NCBI RefSeq assembly: GCF_000333955.1
Contig: NZ_CAPS01000124.1
Span: 1-64,000 of the forward strand
Direction: 5' to 3'
DNA: 64,000 nucleotides
Origin: Rhodococcus sp. AW25M09
GTDB lineage: Bacteria; Actinomycetota; Actinomycetes; Mycobacteriales; Mycobacteriaceae
Below the pieces are notes generated by a model. It had not been told where the DNA came from, made no database searches, and saw nothing but the letters and a program-made list of their open reading frames with translations. The translations under genes and the position numbers were made by a program. This document shows positions 63,250-64,000 of the stretch, in pieces. How positions within the stretch are numbered: position 1 is the stretch's first letter; every line of letters begins with the position of its first letter.

Positions 63250-63420
63250 TCAGAGCTTGACGGCAGCCTTGGAGATCGCCTTGCCTGCAGCAACGTCACG
63301 CAGCCACTGAGGCACCTCGTCCCCATCACGTTCGCGCATCGCGATCGACGCGCGAGCCGCCGCAGCCGCGACCTGCGGGCGCGGCACCTTTGCGGCCTTG
63401 CGCTGTTCGGTGGTAGTCAT
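63250..63420 (-). CDS. 56-residue basic protein
   Basis: MTTTEQRKAAKVPRPQVAAA, then a charged middle and a VAAGKAISKAAVKL tail. The ATG overlaps the upstream gene stop (ATGA), so it is translationally coupled. Ala/Lys-rich and soluble; no known family. Small size and partner suggest a phage or integrated-element gene. Confidence 0.6.
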   Translation of the reverse strand: MTTTEQRKAAKVPRPQVAAAAARASIAMRERDGDEVPQWLRDVAAGKAISKAAVKL

Positions 63421-63764
63421 GGCAGACCCTCCTGCTCGTTCTTTCCATCAGTGTCCTCGTCATCAGACGAACGCGCCAGCCCCAAGGCAGTGCGATCGGC
63501 GACCACCTTGAGAACAGCCTTCTCCGTCGTGGTCATCAGCGGCGAATCAGTCACCGCGGCGTAGATGTCCCAGCCGAGCCCGGCCTCGTCGTCATCGTCA
63601 CTGACCGTGTGATCGAGGCACCAGGTTATGCGTTGCCACGCCTGGGCGCGCTTGTCGGCCACGGTGCGCTGTCGCACGGTAAGAGCCACCCCGACGACGG
63701 CGAGCACACCGACGATCAGAGTCACCCATGCTTGGGCTGGGATTGCCTTGGTTGTTCCTCCCAC
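63417..63764 (-). CDS. small one-span membrane protein, phage-like
   Basis: A 115-residue protein: one hydrophobic span (AWVTLIVGVLAVVGVALTV, residues 12-30), then a charged cytoplasmic part and an acidic tail (SSDDEDTDGKNEQE). Small one-span proteins next to tiny basic proteins are common near phage lysis or late genes, but no definite homolog is recognised. GTG 63764 start. Confidence 0.55.
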   Translation of the reverse strand: MGGTTKAIPAQAWVTLIVGVLAVVGVALTVRQRTVADKRAQAWQRITWCLDHTVSDDDDEAGLGWDIYAAVTDSPLMTTTEKAVLKVVADRTALGLARSSDDEDTDGKNEQEGLP

Positions 63765-63890
63765 AGTCGATCAGGCCGGGAGTACGAGGGGCCTTAGAGG
63801 TGCGGCCGACACGCTGCGGTCAACGTACTGCGCAGGTCCGACACGACACTGCGAACTCCGAACGACCACTGCACCTCCTGCTCGTGGCGA

Positions 63891-64000
63891 TCAGCAGACT
63901 TCTCGATCATCGAACCCGGCCGGTAGGTCACGGTGTTCGCGGACCTCGACAAGGGCGCGGCGCACGGTCGATAACAGTCCGTCCACGTCCACGCCACCAG
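63891..64000 (-). CDS. partial CDS at the window edge
   Basis: A frame entering from the right edge encodes DVDGLLSTVRRALVEVREHRDLPAGFDDREVC and stops at 63891. Composition looks coding. The frame continues past 64000, so the N-terminus is not visible. Shorter alternative starts downstream (ATG 63910, GTG near 63875) give only tiny frames. It belongs to the same minus-strand group as the small genes. Confidence 0.35.
   Translation of the reverse strand, partial: GGVDVDGLLSTVRRALVEVREHRDLPAGFDDREVC

Noticed and set aside
63794-63997. 67-residue minus-strand frame at the right edge
   Set aside because: Composition is irregular and it overlaps a better-looking partial frame; neither can be confirmed without sequence beyond 64000.

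Overview
The window is high-GC actinobacterial chromosome, most likely from Rhodococcus or a close relative in the Nocardiaceae. The evidence is many GTG starts, ANTAR, deazaflavin (DDN-like), MpaB and DyP families, CRP-type TGTGA-N6-TCACA sites, and an inositol cluster in corynebacterial gene order. I found no rRNA, tRNA or CRISPR. All calls come from reading the sequence and translations by eye; no database search was run.

Left third (1-21.2 kb): mixed small units. A GAF-ANTAR regulator and a Nei-type glycosylase are followed by a copper-flavoured minus-strand group (small polytopic membrane protein, PepSY membrane protein with a His/Met-rich loop, PCu(A)C lipoprotein, Tat-exported DyP peroxidase). 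A BlaI/CopY-like dyad lies just upstream of the first gene of that group. Then come a TetR/quinone-reductase pair, an acetyltransferase, SelO, an acyl-CoA dehydrogenase, a decayed GntR gene, a membrane diguanylate cyclase, an EamA/LysR pair, cyanase starting at TTG, an aldo/keto reductase, and an MpaB-type gene pair facing a TetR regulator across a clear palindrome.

Middle (21.4-34.4 kb): a beta-glucoside operon (EIIBCA, 6-phospho-beta-glucosidase, LicT/BglG antiterminator) preceded by a textbook RAT/terminator leader; a nitrilase with a divergent AraC regulator; an IclR regulator; a 46-residue membrane protein; a LacI regulator facing a sugar-porter gene with a universal stress protein gene behind it; and a secreted lipase between two matching terminators.

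Core (34.4-51.2 kb): a complete myo-inositol catabolic island. iolC, an aldolase, iolB, iolD, iolE, iolG, iolH and iolA form one minus-strand operon. A divergent GntR regulator, three more Gfo/Idh/MocA dehydrogenases and an ABC sugar importer complete it. The iolC and importer promoters carry the same composite element: a 25-bp block containing TGTC-N-GGACA, 4 bp, then a CRP-type site. The same operator core lies between two divergent dehydrogenase genes, and a related site precedes the sugar porter, so one regulon probably controls import and breakdown.

Right third (51.2-64 kb): a molybdopterin oxidoreductase operon with moeA and a ferredoxin-like protein that has lost most cluster ligands; then a thioesterase, class B flavin monooxygenase, alpha/beta-hydrolase-beta-propeller fusion, SDR remnant and PucR regulator, all tightly coupled. 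The window ends with a truncated, frameshifted DHA2 transporter abutting the terminator of small phage-like genes, which suggests the edge of an integrated element.
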